The notes under the pieces were generated by a model, which worked only from the letters and a program-made list of their open reading frames with translations, ran no database searches and was not told where the DNA came from. The position numbers and the translations under genes are program-made. From contig CAWHYG010000007.1 of assembly GCA_963833505.1 (NCBI GenBank), positions 2,108,001 through 2,172,000 of the forward strand: a stretch of 64,000 nt of DNA. The letters are read 5' to 3'. The stretch comes from CAWHYG01 sp963833505. GTDB lineage: Bacteria; Eisenbacteria; RBG-16-71-46; CAIMUX01. Shown here piece by piece: positions 1 to 8,947 of this stretch; positions within the stretch are counted from its first letter, which is position 1; each line of letters begins with the position of its first letter.

Positions 1-3000
1 AACGACGGCGGGGCGAGCCAGCCGGCTCCGGGCGACTGGGAAATGCTCTTTTTGAACAGCGGCGCCTCCGCCTCCCTGACCCAGACCTCGTTCGGTTACG
101 CGGGTGCAAACGGGTACGCTGACGTCTACGACTCCGGCGGCCTCGCGTTCGCCTGGAGCGGGGGCACGGCTGAGTATTCGGCCAACGGCGGTCTGTTCAT
201 CAGCGGCGGCAGCGTGAACCTCAGCGGCCTCAGCATCCTGAACAACGACGGGATCGGGATCTCGGTCAATCCCGCCAGCCCGCCGGCTTTGAGCCAGATC
301 GTCTGCAATGCCAACACTGGCATCGCCATCCAGGTCCTGGCCGACCCCGGCTCCTTCCCGGGCTCGCTTTCGGGCTCGGGCAACGGCGTGAACGGGATCT
401 ACGTGACCGGAAACCTGGGCGGCGGGGTCGCCAATCAGAGGCAGACCTGGAGCGCCAACTCCGGCTTCCCCTACGTCGTCGCCGGCACTCTCACGATTTC
501 CGCCTCGGACACCCTCGACATCGCGGCGGGAGCCGTCGTGAAGTTCTACAATGGCAGCGCCTATCTGCAGCCTTCGGGCGCGGGCGCCTCGCTCCGGACG
601 TTCGGCACGACCAACAACCCGGTCTGGCTTACGTCGCTCAAGGACGACACCCACGGGGGCGACACCAACAACGACGGCGGCGCCACCTCTCCCGCTCCCG
701 GAGACTGGGAAACGGTCTACGCCCCAAGCGGCTCGTCGGTCGCGCTCAACCAGACCTTCATGGCCTACGGCGGGAACGCCGGCTACGCGGACTTCTACGT
801 GTCGGGAGGCAACGCCGTCTCCTGGACCGGAGGAGGGGCCTTGTCGTCGGCCGGCGCCGGCATCTTCATCTCGAACAACGGTCCGATCACGCTCACCGGC
901 TTGACCATTCAAGGCAACAACGGGGTCGGGATCAACCTGACGCCGTCCGTCCCCCCGACTCTCAGCCAGATTACGTGCACCGGCAACACGGGCCGCGCCA
1001 TCCAGATCAACGCCGAGACCGGATCGTTCGACGGCACGATCACGGGCTCCGGCAACGGGATGAACGGGATCTGGGTCACGGGCAATCTCGGCTCGGCGCC
1101 CAACAAACGCTATACCTGGGCGGCGAACGCGAACTTCCCCTACGTCGTGGGCAACGTCCTGAGTGTGGTCAACGGGGATACGCTGGACCTGGAGACAGGG
1201 GCGGTGGTGAAGTTCATCAGCCTCGGATCCTACATGCAGGTTTCCGGGTCTACCGCGGTCCTGCGGACCTTTGGGACCGGCCCGAATCCCGTCTGGTTCA
1301 CCTCGTTCAAGGACGACACCGAGGGCGGGGACACCAACGGCGACAACGGCGGTTCCTCGCCTGCGCCGGGCGATTGGGAGATGGTCTACCTGAACACCGG
1401 GGGCTCGGCCTTGCTCAGTCAGACTTTCATGGCCTACGGCGGTTACGGCGGCTACGCCAACATCTATTCGAGCGGAGGCGGATCCGTTTCGTGGACCGGA
1501 GGCGGGTCCCGCTCCTCGGCCGCGACCGGCATCTTCCTGATCGATAATGGAACGACGTCACTCACCGGGCTGACCGTAGCGAGCAACGCCACCGCCGGCA
1601 TCAATCTCACTCCCAACGCCTCTCCCGCCCTGGATCAGATCGTCTGCACCGGCAACGCGGGCAAGGCGATCCAGATCAATGCCGATGCGGGCTCTTTCCC
1701 CGGCACGATCACGGGATCCGGCAACCAGTTGAACGGGATCTACATCGCCGGAACGCTGGGATCCGGCGCCAACCGGCGCTACGTCTGGAATCCCAACGTC
1801 AACTTCCCCTACGTCATCGGCGGAGTGGCCACCCTGACGAGCGCCGACACGCTGGATCTGGCGGCCGGGACCATCGTGAAGTTCTTCAATTCAGGCTCCT
1901 ACCTGCAGGCCGCCAACGCCGGCACGGCTCTCAGGACGTTCGGAACGACCAACAACCCGGTCTGGTTCACCTCCATCAAGGACGACTCCCAGGGTGGCGA
2001 CACCAACGCCGACGGCGGCGTCTCGAGCCCCGCCCCGGGCGACTTCGTGATGGTCTACATCCAGAGCAACGCCTCGGCCACGTTCAACCAGACCTGGATC
2101 AACTACGGCGGCGGAAGTGGTTACGCCGACCTCTATGACGCCGGAGCCTCCACGATCACCTGGACCGGCGGCGGCGCGATCCACTCGGCCACCCGCGGGG
2201 TCACGCTGCAGGGCGGCACCTTCAACGCCACCGGGGTCCGTTTCGCCAACAACGTTTCCGACGGGATCTACGCAAACGTGAACGCCGGCAGCGCCACGAC
2301 CGGCTGCGACTTCGACGGCGATCCGGGATACGGCATCGACAACGGCAACACCAACCTGGTCAACGCGTCCAACTCCTGGTGGGGCGATCCCTCCGGGCCG
2401 TACGACCCGAGCATGGGCCCCCCGGATTACAATCCCGGCGGGCTGGGCGAGCACGTGACCGACTACGTGACCTATCGGCCCTGGGCCAACGGACCTCTGA
2501 CCGACCAGCCGCCCACCTCGTTCACGCTGCTCCGCCCGGCTTTTGGGGACAGCGTGCCGGCGGACAGCGCGCGGTTCGTCTGGGGGCACTCGATCGCGCC
2601 GGACGGCGGCGGGATCACCTACACCGTGCAGGTCTCGACCGATCCGAATTTCGGATCCTTCGTGATCAACCAGGCCGGCATCGCCGACACCACCTACGAA
2701 GCCATCGGTCTTCTGCATCACGAGACGGTCTACTACTGGCGCGCCTACGCGGTGGACGCGCGCGGGGGCCAGCGGCTCGGCTCGCCCGCCAGCATCCAGT
2801 TCAAGACCCGGTCCGCGCCTTCCAGCGTTCCCGGCCCGGCCGGTCCGGAGTCGTTCGTCTTCCGCGTGGACTTTCCTTCGCCCAATCCGGCGCGGGGGGC
2901 CAGCACGCTGGCCTACAGCCTGCCGACTGCGGGCAACGTTCGGCTGCAGGTCTTCGACGTAGGGGGACGGCTGGTCAAGACGGTGATCAATGGCCCATCG

Positions 3001-3132
3001 GCGCCGGGGCCGCACCTGGTCGTGTGGGACGGACGTGACCGCACGGGGCATCCGGTCGCGAACGGAGTCTACTTCTACAGCTTCCATTCGCCGAGCGGCA
3101 ACGCGATCCGGAGGGCTGTGATCCTGCACTAG
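1..3132 (+). CDS. Secreted giant repeat protein with FlgD-like C-terminal module (5' end outside window)
   Basis: The frame is open from base 1 with no start, so the N-terminus lies upstream; the visible part is about 1043 residues. It holds four copies of a unit of about 222-223 residues. The marker PAPGD recurs at nt 25, 691, 1360 and 2029, and each unit also carries a VKF segment and an FGT-NPVWFTS-KDD segment. The repeats are Gly/Asn/Thr-rich, as in right-handed beta-helix or invasin-like surface proteins. A fibronectin-III-like domain follows (about nt 2520-2810, with the YYWRAYAVDARG signature). The end is a FlgD-like Ig module (about nt 2870-3129: SPNPARG, LQVFDVGGRLVKT, VVWDGRD, ANGVYFY), which in this bacterial group marks exported or surface-anchored proteins. 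No enzyme motif was seen; the role is unknown, probably surface adhesion or structure. Confidence 0.85.
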   Translation, partial: NDGGASQPAPGDWEMLFLNSGASASLTQTSFGYAGANGYADVYDSGGLAFAWSGGTAEYSANGGLFISGGSVNLSGLSILNNDGIGISVNPASPPALSQIVCNANTGIAIQVLADPGSFPGSLSGSGNGVNGIYVTGNLGGGVANQRQTWSANSGFPYVVAGTLTISASDTLDIAAGAVVKFYNGSAYLQPSGAGASLRTFGTTNNPVWLTSLKDDTHGGDTNNDGGATSPAPGDWETVYAPSGSSVALNQTFMAYGGNAGYADFYVSGGNAVSWTGGGALSSAGAGIFISNNGPITLTGLTIQGNNGVGINLTPSVPPTLSQITCTGNTGRAIQINAETGSFDGTITGSGNGMNGIWVTGNLGSAPNKRYTWAANANFPYVVGNVLSVVNGDTLDLETGAVVKFISLGSYMQVSGSTAVLRTFGTGPNPVWFTSFKDDTEGGDTNGDNGGSSPAPGDWEMVYLNTGGSALLSQTFMAYGGYGGYANIYSSGGGSVSWTGGGSRSSAATGIFLIDNGTTSLTGLTVASNATAGINLTPNASPALDQIVCTGNAGKAIQINADAGSFPGTITGSGNQLNGIYIAGTLGSGANRRYVWNPNVNFPYVIGGVATLTSADTLDLAAGTIVKFFNSGSYLQAANAGTALRTFGTTNNPVWFTSIKDDSQGGDTNADGGVSSPAPGDFVMVYIQSNASATFNQTWINYGGGSGYADLYDAGASTITWTGGGAIHSATRGVTLQGGTFNATGVRFANNVSDGIYANVNAGSATTGCDFDGDPGYGIDNGNTNLVNASNSWWGDPSGPYDPSMGPPDYNPGGLGEHVTDYVTYRPWANGPLTDQPPTSFTLLRPAFGDSVPADSARFVWGHSIAPDGGGITYTVQVSTDPNFGSFVINQAGIADTTYEAIGLLHHETVYYWRAYAVDARGGQRLGSPASIQFKTRSAPSSVPGPAGPESFVFRVDFPSPNPARGASTLAYSLPTAGNVRLQVFDVGGRLVKTVINGPSAPGPHLVVWDGRDRTGHPVANGVYFYSFHSPSGNAIRRAVILH

Positions 3133-3380
3133 GCCGGCCGCGACCCTCAATCAAGCATGGAGTGGCGGTGGCGGTCCTCTTCTGGAGGGCCGCCTCTCCC
3201 TCTTTGCTCGGTCACCTCGGAGTCACGCCGCGGTGCGCGGATCCTGTGGTAGGAGGTCTCGTTCATGAGGCAGGTGTCCTGCGGCGAAGCGCAGGACTTG
3301 CAGCTGCCGTTTGGCACCCCGAGATAGCCCCACAGGTCGTCGTCTGGGTCGCAGGAACCGCAGCGATCGGTTGAGCTCCC

Positions 3381-4742
3381 TTACCGCACGAGGGTCGCGG
3401 GTGCGGACCACCGGCGCCCGGCGGCATCGGTCACGACCAGGAAGTACTGGCCCGCGGGCGCGGGTCCGCCCCGGCCGTTCCGGCCGTCCCAGGTGATGGT
3501 GGTCCCGCCGGCCGGCACCGGGCCGAGAGCCCAGGACTGGACCGGGGTCCCGAGGACGTCGATCACCCGGGCCTGCATCCAGCCGGCGGAGGGCACGCGC
3601 AGGTCCCAGGTGATCCGGCCGAGGCTGGGATTCGGGTGGCCGGGGGAGAGGACAGGGCTTGTGATCCGGTGCGCCTGCTCGGGAGCTAAAGACGCCGTGC
3701 AGCCCTGGCCGCGGGCGCCGATCAACTGCTGGCACGGGCTGTTCTGCGGCAGGCATGGGGAGATGTTCGTCAAGGTCCAGTCGCCGTCCGTCGTTTGCGA
3801 GCAGGCCACGGGACCGCAAAACTCCGGGTTCGTGTAGACGCAGTGGGCGTCGTAGCGAATGGTGCCATCCCACACGTACATGCTTGTGGTGTCGGCGTCG
3901 CTGCAGGTGAACGTAGCCCCATAGCCCGCATACATCTCTGATGATGCCTGGTCCTGAGCACAGTTACCCCAGAGAATGCAGCGTGTAAGGGTCGCAAGTT
4001 GGTTCGTATACACCCCACCGGCGATATTTCCCGTGTTCCCAGTGATGGTGCATCCATCAAGGGAATCACCAGCGAAATCGTCGGCGAAACACACGCCTCC
4101 GCCCCCGCCCGGGCCGGTAGAATTGCCGGCAACAAGGCAGTTCGTGATACGAACAGCGATGTTGAATCGGGTCACGATTCCTCCGCCGCCATCATCTGCC
4201 TTGTTTCCGCTGATCACGCAGTGGTCCACCACCCCGCCAAAGTCGAGCAAACAGATTCCCCCTCCGTCGTAGGCGTGGCAGTCGAGGATCCGGCACTGTG
4301 AGATCGTCGGCCCGCTGGCCTCGCAGAGAATGCCTCCGCCATCGGGGTAGTTGTCATCGTTAAGTCCGGTGCCGTTCTCGATCGTGAGGTTTTCGATCCG
4401 CGAATGGGAGCCCTCCCACTCATGCACCCAGAATCCGCGCCCGAGACCCTGGCAGTCGAGGATGGTCTGACCGGCGCCTCCACCCGAAGTCACATCCACG
4501 GCCAGGCCGTGGAGCTCGATGTCCCGGTTGCCGGGGCCGGAATAGGTCCCCGGAGCGATGAGCACGACGTCTCCATCGACGCTGCTGTTGATCGCCGCCT
4601 GGATGGTCGGGTAGTCGCCGGGAACGTGCCGCACGGTCGCGTCCGCCCAGCTTGCGAGACCTGCAATCCCGAGCAGCGCGGCGATGAAACGGACGAGGAA
4701 CAAGGACCGGGACGTTCGAGGGATACCGGCGAGGGCGTTCAT
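3381..4742 (-). CDS. Secreted parallel beta-helix protein with FlgD-like tail
   Basis: About 453 residues. The ATG at 4742 is chosen because GGAGG sits 7 nt upstream and a signal peptide follows (hydrophobic run LFLVRFIAALLGIAGLASWA); an upstream in-frame ATG at 4799 lacks this. The mature part opens with HVPGDYPTIQAAINSSVDGD and APGTYSGPGNRDI, the classic start of pectate-lyase-like right-handed beta-helix proteins. It continues with Cys- and Asn-rich coils (ILDCHAYDGGGI, CVISGNKADDGGGG) and ends in a FlgD-like module (HPNPSLG, ITWDGRNGRGG, AGQYFLVVTD). It is likely exported and polysaccharide- or surface-related; no catalytic residues were recognised. It is convergent with the repeat protein ending at 3132. 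Confidence 0.85.
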   Translation of the reverse strand: MNALAGIPRTSRSLFLVRFIAALLGIAGLASWADATVRHVPGDYPTIQAAINSSVDGDVVLIAPGTYSGPGNRDIELHGLAVDVTSGGGAGQTILDCQGLGRGFWVHEWEGSHSRIENLTIENGTGLNDDNYPDGGGILCEASGPTISQCRILDCHAYDGGGICLLDFGGVVDHCVISGNKADDGGGGIVTRFNIAVRITNCLVAGNSTGPGGGGGVCFADDFAGDSLDGCTITGNTGNIAGGVYTNQLATLTRCILWGNCAQDQASSEMYAGYGATFTCSDADTTSMYVWDGTIRYDAHCVYTNPEFCGPVACSQTTDGDWTLTNISPCLPQNSPCQQLIGARGQGCTASLAPEQAHRITSPVLSPGHPNPSLGRITWDLRVPSAGWMQARVIDVLGTPVQSWALGPVPAGGTTITWDGRNGRGGPAPAGQYFLVVTDAAGRRWSAPATLVR

Positions 4743-4798
4743 GGCATGCCTCCGAGAAGCCGTGCGCCCAGACGGCGCCGGGCGCACGGCTCTCTTCA

Positions 4799-5380
4799 TT
4801 ACCTGATGATGGTAACAGAATTGCTCTTCGTCTTTCCAGTCTCATCCGTGACGAGAAGGAAGTAGCGCCCTGAAGCGACGCGGTTGCCGCGGCTGTCGCG
4901 GCCGTCCCAGAGCAGGGAGGTGCCCTTGTTGCTTCCCGGCCAGCCGGTCATGGCCAGTTCGAAGTCCGTGCACGTGCCATAGGCGCGGACGACCGTGCCG
5001 GTTCCATCGCTGTAGTCACCATCGTAGCTCACGCCGAACGTGAGCCCCTTCAATCGCGGGCCGCTGCCCGGCGGGAAGGCCGCGTACACTTTCCAGACCC
5101 GCAGGGTGTCGGGCCCTGCGTCATCGATCTCCGCCCGAACGTCGCCGCATGAGTCCGGCGCCGTCCCTTGGCTGCACACGTTCCCGCCGGCGAACGTAAT
5201 CCCGGGAGCGTGGATCACGAGTACGCCACCGGCGTTCGGTCCGGCCAAAGCGGCGGACGCCGCAAGCATCAGGGCGAACGGAACAATCAGTGGGTGAGTG
5301 CGTGCGTGCGAACGGAACTCATTTGCGTCCAAGAACCGCTTACCGGGCGGGCGATCCCCGCGCACCGGTCGAGCGTTCAT
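4799..5380 (-). CDS. Small secreted protein with FlgD-like tail (AGPNAGG N-terminus)
   Basis: 193 residues. The ATG at 5380 is preceded by GGAAG at 6 nt. A long N-region is followed by a hydrophobic stretch (LIVPFALMLAASAALA) and a cleavage site before GPNAGGVLVIH. That post-signal motif recurs in the secreted protein at 32703-33485 of this window (AGPNAGNQ). The middle contains a Cys pair (GNVCSQ and DSCGDVRAE). The C-terminus is a short FlgD-like repeat (SLLWDGRDSRGNRVASGRYF). The function is unknown. It lies 56 bp upstream of the beta-helix gene on the same strand, so the two may share a transcript. Confidence 0.75.
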   Translation of the reverse strand: MNARPVRGDRPPGKRFLDANEFRSHARTHPLIVPFALMLAASAALAGPNAGGVLVIHAPGITFAGGNVCSQGTAPDSCGDVRAEIDDAGPDTLRVWKVYAAFPPGSGPRLKGLTFGVSYDGDYSDGTGTVVRAYGTCTDFELAMTGWPGSNKGTSLLWDGRDSRGNRVASGRYFLLVTDETGKTKSNSVTIIR

Positions 5381-5740
5381 GGCAGACTTCCAATCGTTTC
5401 ACTGACACCTTCCGCCTTTCGGGCGGAGCAACTTGCCTACGATTCAGGTCTCGCGGTGGGAACGACCGGGAGACCGCCCTGGCAAGGGCGCATCCCCGCG
5501 TCCGTTCCCCCGAATCCGCTCGAACTTGATGCCGTCCCAAGATGTCCAACGGTCGAGCAACCGACATTCAGATTACACGCCGCCGGTGACGTTGTCGAGA
5601 CAGAAATGCGCTCACCTGGAAGCCAAGCTGGCCAGCCGCACCAGACCCTGCAGCATGTAGGTTGAGGCGCTCGAGATGCCGCCAGTCGACCAGTCCTCCC
5701 GGTAGTGAGCGGAATATCAAACACGTTGCAGCCGGCAACC
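5381..5740. other. Intergenic, no gene recognised
   Basis: A 360-bp stretch between the small secreted protein and queA. Short frames on both strands have no start signal or recognisable product. No clear promoter or hairpin was seen. Confidence 0.5.
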
Positions 5741-7210
5741 TCAAACGATGAACATCGCATCCCCGTAGCTGTAGAAGCGGAAGCCGGCGTCCCGCGCTTC
5801 GGTATAGGCCGCGAGGATGCGCTCCCGCCCGGCGAAAGCGGAGACAAGCAGGAGAAGGCTCGAGCGCGGCAGGTGGAAGTTCGTGATCAAAGCGTCGACC
5901 ATCCGGAAACGGAAGCCGGGCAGGATTGTGAGGTCCGTCCAGCCGGACCCGGGCGCGATCAGAGGCGCTTCTACGCCGGCGCCCCCGGCGGGGCGGTGTG
6001 CCGCGTCGCCTGCTCCCGTCCGGTTCTCCCGATCGAAATCGGCTTCGGCACCGGATGGATCCGGCACGGGCGCGTCTTGAGCCGAACCGGAACTGGCGGA
6101 AACCTCGCGGGCAGCGGTCTCCAGCACCCGCACGGTCGTGGTTCCGACCGCGATCACCCGCCCGCCGCGAGCCCGGGCGCGGGCAAAGGCTTCCGCAGCC
6201 TGCGGACTCACCTCATACCGCTCAGGCAGGACCCGATGCTCCTCCGGCCGCAGAGCGCGCACGGGAAGAAACGTCCCCGGCCCCACGTGCAAAACCACCC
6301 GAGCGATCTCGATACCGGCCGCCTCGCACCGCGCCAGCAGCTCCGGAGTGAAGTGCAGCCCTGCGGTAGGCGCGGCCACGGCCCCATCCCGCCGGGCATA
6401 GGTCGTCTGGTACCACTCGAGATCCAAGGGCATGTCATCCCGCGAGAGGTACGGCGGGAGCGGCACGTGTCCCACAAGGTCGATCCAGGTCTCCACCGGC
6501 GCGCCTTCGGCGCGCAGGCGCCAGAGACCCGAGCCGACCGGAGCTTCCAGGATGAGCGCGGCGTCTTGAAGCGCGTTTCCGCTCTGGGTTCGGTCCGGCG
6601 AGAGATCGGAGACGTCGTCGCCGGCCGGCTGATCCGCCCATGCGACCCGGGGACCGGCGCCCGCAGGCTCTGATCGCGGGACATCAAGATCCGAGCGCGC
6701 CCAAGCGGCATCCTCCGCGATCAGCCGGTCCCCCGGCCGCAGGCGGCGCCCCGGTCCCAGAAGCGCGATCCAGGATTCCCCATCGGAATGGGACAGGAGG
6801 ACCTCGATCGCCCGGCCGGTCCGCGCGAGACGCGTCCGCAGCCGCGCCCGAAGCACTCGGGTTTCATTCAGGACGAGCAGATCTCCGGTCCGGAGAAACG
6901 ACGGCAGGGAGCGAAAGCCAGCGAGCGTGCGCGTGCCCGAGGCGCGATCCAGCACGAGCAACCGGCTCGAGTCCCTCGGCTCGGCAGGGCGGCGGGCGAT
7001 GGCATCATCCGGAAGATCATAGTCGTACGCTGCGAGCCAGGCTGGCGCCGTCGCGCGATCGCCGGACTGGTGGCCGCGGATGCCAGGCTCCAGGCCTTTC
7101 GATGCGCCGGACGACAATTCCGGTTGATGACCGGTCGCTTCACCGCTTGGGTTCAGGAGCGGCCGGCCCGGGGTCTCCTCACCCTCGGACTCCGGGAGCG
7201 ACGATCGCAT
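5741..7210 (-). CDS. queA: S-adenosylmethionine:tRNA ribosyltransferase-isomerase
   Basis: QueA transfers and isomerises the ribosyl part of SAM onto 7-aminomethyl-7-deazaguanine in tRNA, making epoxyqueuosine. Family signatures are clear: YDYDLPDDAIARRPAEPRDSS, LLVLNETRVLRARL, WYQTTYARRDGAVAAPTAG, LHFTPELL, HVGPGTFLPVR, and the end TNFHLPRSSLLLLVSAFAG followed by YSYGDAMFIV. The protein is long, near 490 residues against about 345 usual. Homology starts some 55 residues in, and two Pro/Ala/Asp-rich insertions interrupt it (about nt 6590-6690 and 5940-6110). ATG 7210 is a guess; an ATG at 7234 and a GTG at 7249 are also in frame, and none has an ideal ribosome site. No other queuosine genes are in the window. 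Confidence 0.93.
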   Translation of the reverse strand: MRSSLPESEGEETPGRPLLNPSGEATGHQPELSSGASKGLEPGIRGHQSGDRATAPAWLAAYDYDLPDDAIARRPAEPRDSSRLLVLDRASGTRTLAGFRSLPSFLRTGDLLVLNETRVLRARLRTRLARTGRAIEVLLSHSDGESWIALLGPGRRLRPGDRLIAEDAAWARSDLDVPRSEPAGAGPRVAWADQPAGDDVSDLSPDRTQSGNALQDAALILEAPVGSGLWRLRAEGAPVETWIDLVGHVPLPPYLSRDDMPLDLEWYQTTYARRDGAVAAPTAGLHFTPELLARCEAAGIEIARVVLHVGPGTFLPVRALRPEEHRVLPERYEVSPQAAEAFARARARGGRVIAVGTTTVRVLETAAREVSASSGSAQDAPVPDPSGAEADFDRENRTGAGDAAHRPAGGAGVEAPLIAPGSGWTDLTILPGFRFRMVDALITNFHLPRSSLLLLVSAFAGRERILAAYTEARDAGFRFYSYGDAMFIV

Positions 7211-7539
7211 GGGCTCATCACCCTCAAATCTCATGGGCGGTAAACGCACCGCTCCTCATCAACGGCGTCAACGAGACGTTGTCTCCAACCTCCCTTGCGG
7301 GCGGGGTCCTCCGGGAAAAGGCCGCGCCGGCTCAAATGGACGACGAGCACCGCGGCGATGCGTCCTTCCCAAGCGAACGATTGGTGGCAGCGGCTCCTGC
7401 CGCAACCTACCGGCGTGGCCCTTTCTCTACGGACCTCTCCGATCAGTCTTGGCAGTGCCGAATGTCGCATCAAGAATAGTCCGTTGGCAGTGGAATCACT
7501 CGCAGAATGGGCACGAAACGCGATCGCGCTTGGACTGCC

Positions 7540-8130
7540 TTGGGCAAGGGGGGGATGACATGAATTTCTCGGAGCTTCGCATCCATGGAAATCACCCGTC
7601 GGCCGAGCGAGGGCAAGTCGTGCCTGTACGGCTTCCCGATCTTCCTGACCAGGCCCTGGAGGCGCAAGCGCCGGAGGATTGCGCCATTCCTGCCGGTGCA
7701 CCTGTGATACCGCGGCTTGAAGGGCGGGCGCGGCTCCATGGCCGGGAACATGTGGACCAGCTCCGGATGTTTGAGCCCCAGCCCTGCTTCCTCGCCGCTC
7801 CATGGCCGAGACGATGTGGAGCAGCCCCGGATCTTTGAGCCCCAGCCCTGCTTCTTCGCGGCTCCATGGCCGAGACGATGTGGACCAGCCCCGAGTGCTT
7901 CCCGCGGCTCACCCGGATCTGTCGGACACGTTGCCCCGCGCAGTAGCCCTTTCGAGGAATGAAATCGAGCTCGAGTCCGTTCTCCCCGGCCACCCGTTCC
8001 GCGTTCTCCCGGGCCCCTGCGCCAGAAGGCCTGGCCCACTCGGGGTCGTCGAGGATCCGGACGTGGTGGCGGAAGAAGGGTCGTCCGCGCCCTGGGCGGC
8101 GATCGCGCGCGGAGCTGATGCCATGGTGGA
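7540..8130 (-). pseudogene. Degraded copy of a repetitive protein family (tail HTH-like)
   Basis: No intact gene, but translated pieces resemble, from memory, a family of roughly 500-residue proteins of unknown function that occurs in many copies in environmental genomes. The pieces are FFRHHVRILDDPEWARP with ARENAERVAGENGLELDFIP (about 7950-8080), SGLVHIVSAMEPR (about 7850-7890), and a C-terminal part with ILRRLRLQGLVRKIG then LPSLGRRVI (about 7560-7680). The order is right, but the middle is missing and the frame changes. A similar tail fragment (ISRMIRRLRKHGQIKKAG) lies at 43030-43100. The family assignment is inference and has not been searched. Confidence 0.4.
7733..7900. repeat. 64-bp tandem direct repeat, about 2.6 copies
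   Basis: Copies start at 7733, 7797 and 7861, each beginning GCTCCATGGCCG. The third copy is partial. Spacing is exactly 64 bp, so reading frame is not kept between copies; this looks like duplication within decaying DNA rather than a repeat protein. Confidence 0.8.
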
Positions 8131-8227
8131 CCGCGCCGAAGGGTAATCGACGACGGCCGACTCGAGCACAAGCAGTCGTTGGGCGGCGGGCGCACCGGCT
8201 CCTCACCGTTGGTTCCTTGGCAGTGGA

Positions 8228-8312
8228 ACCCACCCGTTCCGCGTTCTCCCAGGCCCAGTCGCCAGCATGCTCGGCCGACTTGGGGCGGTCGAAGCTCCGG
8301 ATACGATGCCGG
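8228..8312 (-). repeat. Diverged second copy of the 7986-8080 segment
   Basis: The plus-strand string CACCCGTTCCGCGTTCTCCC and the following 70 bases recur with substitutions at 7986-8080. Translated on the minus strand both give an FFRH...ENAERV pattern, so the decayed protein family at 7540-8130 is present here as at least two fragments. Confidence 0.6.
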
Positions 8313-8568
8313 AAGAAGGAGACCGTTATGACTCGAGATCCGCATCCGTGTTCCGGGTCTGGCCGATCCAACCGTGGCCGCGAACACCTGGGCCCGGCAC
8401 GGCGGGTCTCCGGCACGGAGCCGTTGATCGCGACGCGGGCGTGCCCGGAGAGCACGTTTCGGATCAGGCGGCCGCGGCGCTGGAGAAACTCGGTCGTGGA
8501 GGGCCCCCGGAAAACAGACGGATTGGGCGGGCCTTCGGGAAACCGCGATACCGGAGGGGTCGGTTGGG

Positions 8569-8800
8569 ATAGCGGGTGGTTGGGGGCCGGGTTCCCAGCA
8601 AGCGAAGCGAGCATGCCGGAGAAATCGGGTGGGATTGCGGGTGGTTGGAGGGGGGGCCGAGCGAGCGAAGCGAGCGTGCGATAGGGGCGACGGAGGGCGA
8701 GACCCGCGCAGCGGGTCGAGGTCCGTAGCGAAGCGAAGGACGGAGCGCGAAGCGCGACCCCGGAGGAGAACCGACCCTCCGCGCGAAGCGCGGAGGGGAT
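8569..8800. repeat. Cluster of short GCGAAGCG-type palindromes with an internal duplication
   Basis: GCGAAGCGAGC occurs at about 8600 and 8665 inside two related segments that each begin GCGGGTGGTTGG. More small hairpins (CGCGCAGCGGG, GCGCGAAGCGCG) follow to about 8800. No open frame in this stretch is convincing. It resembles extragenic palindromic repeats between ruvB and queA. Confidence 0.55.
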
Positions 8801-8947
8801 CGCCCAAAATGTCCGGAAAAAACTCCGTGCATGGTGCCGGCGATGCCAAACGACCCGGAAGAAGATCCCTGTTTGGTTCCGGCGACGCCGGTTCAGGCTA
8901 CAGGGGCACAGGCCCGCGCGCCCTGAAACCCGACGCGGGTCCATCGC

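Noticed and set aside
1891..3150. 419-residue minus-strand frame opposite the giant repeat protein
   Set aside because: Val/Gly/Arg-rich shadow of the plus-strand repeats and FlgD-like module.
7470..8944. Two long minus-strand frames (459 and 450 residues) taken as genes
   Set aside because: Both switch between shadow sequence and fragments of a decayed family, contain non-coding 64-bp repeats, and have no start signals.
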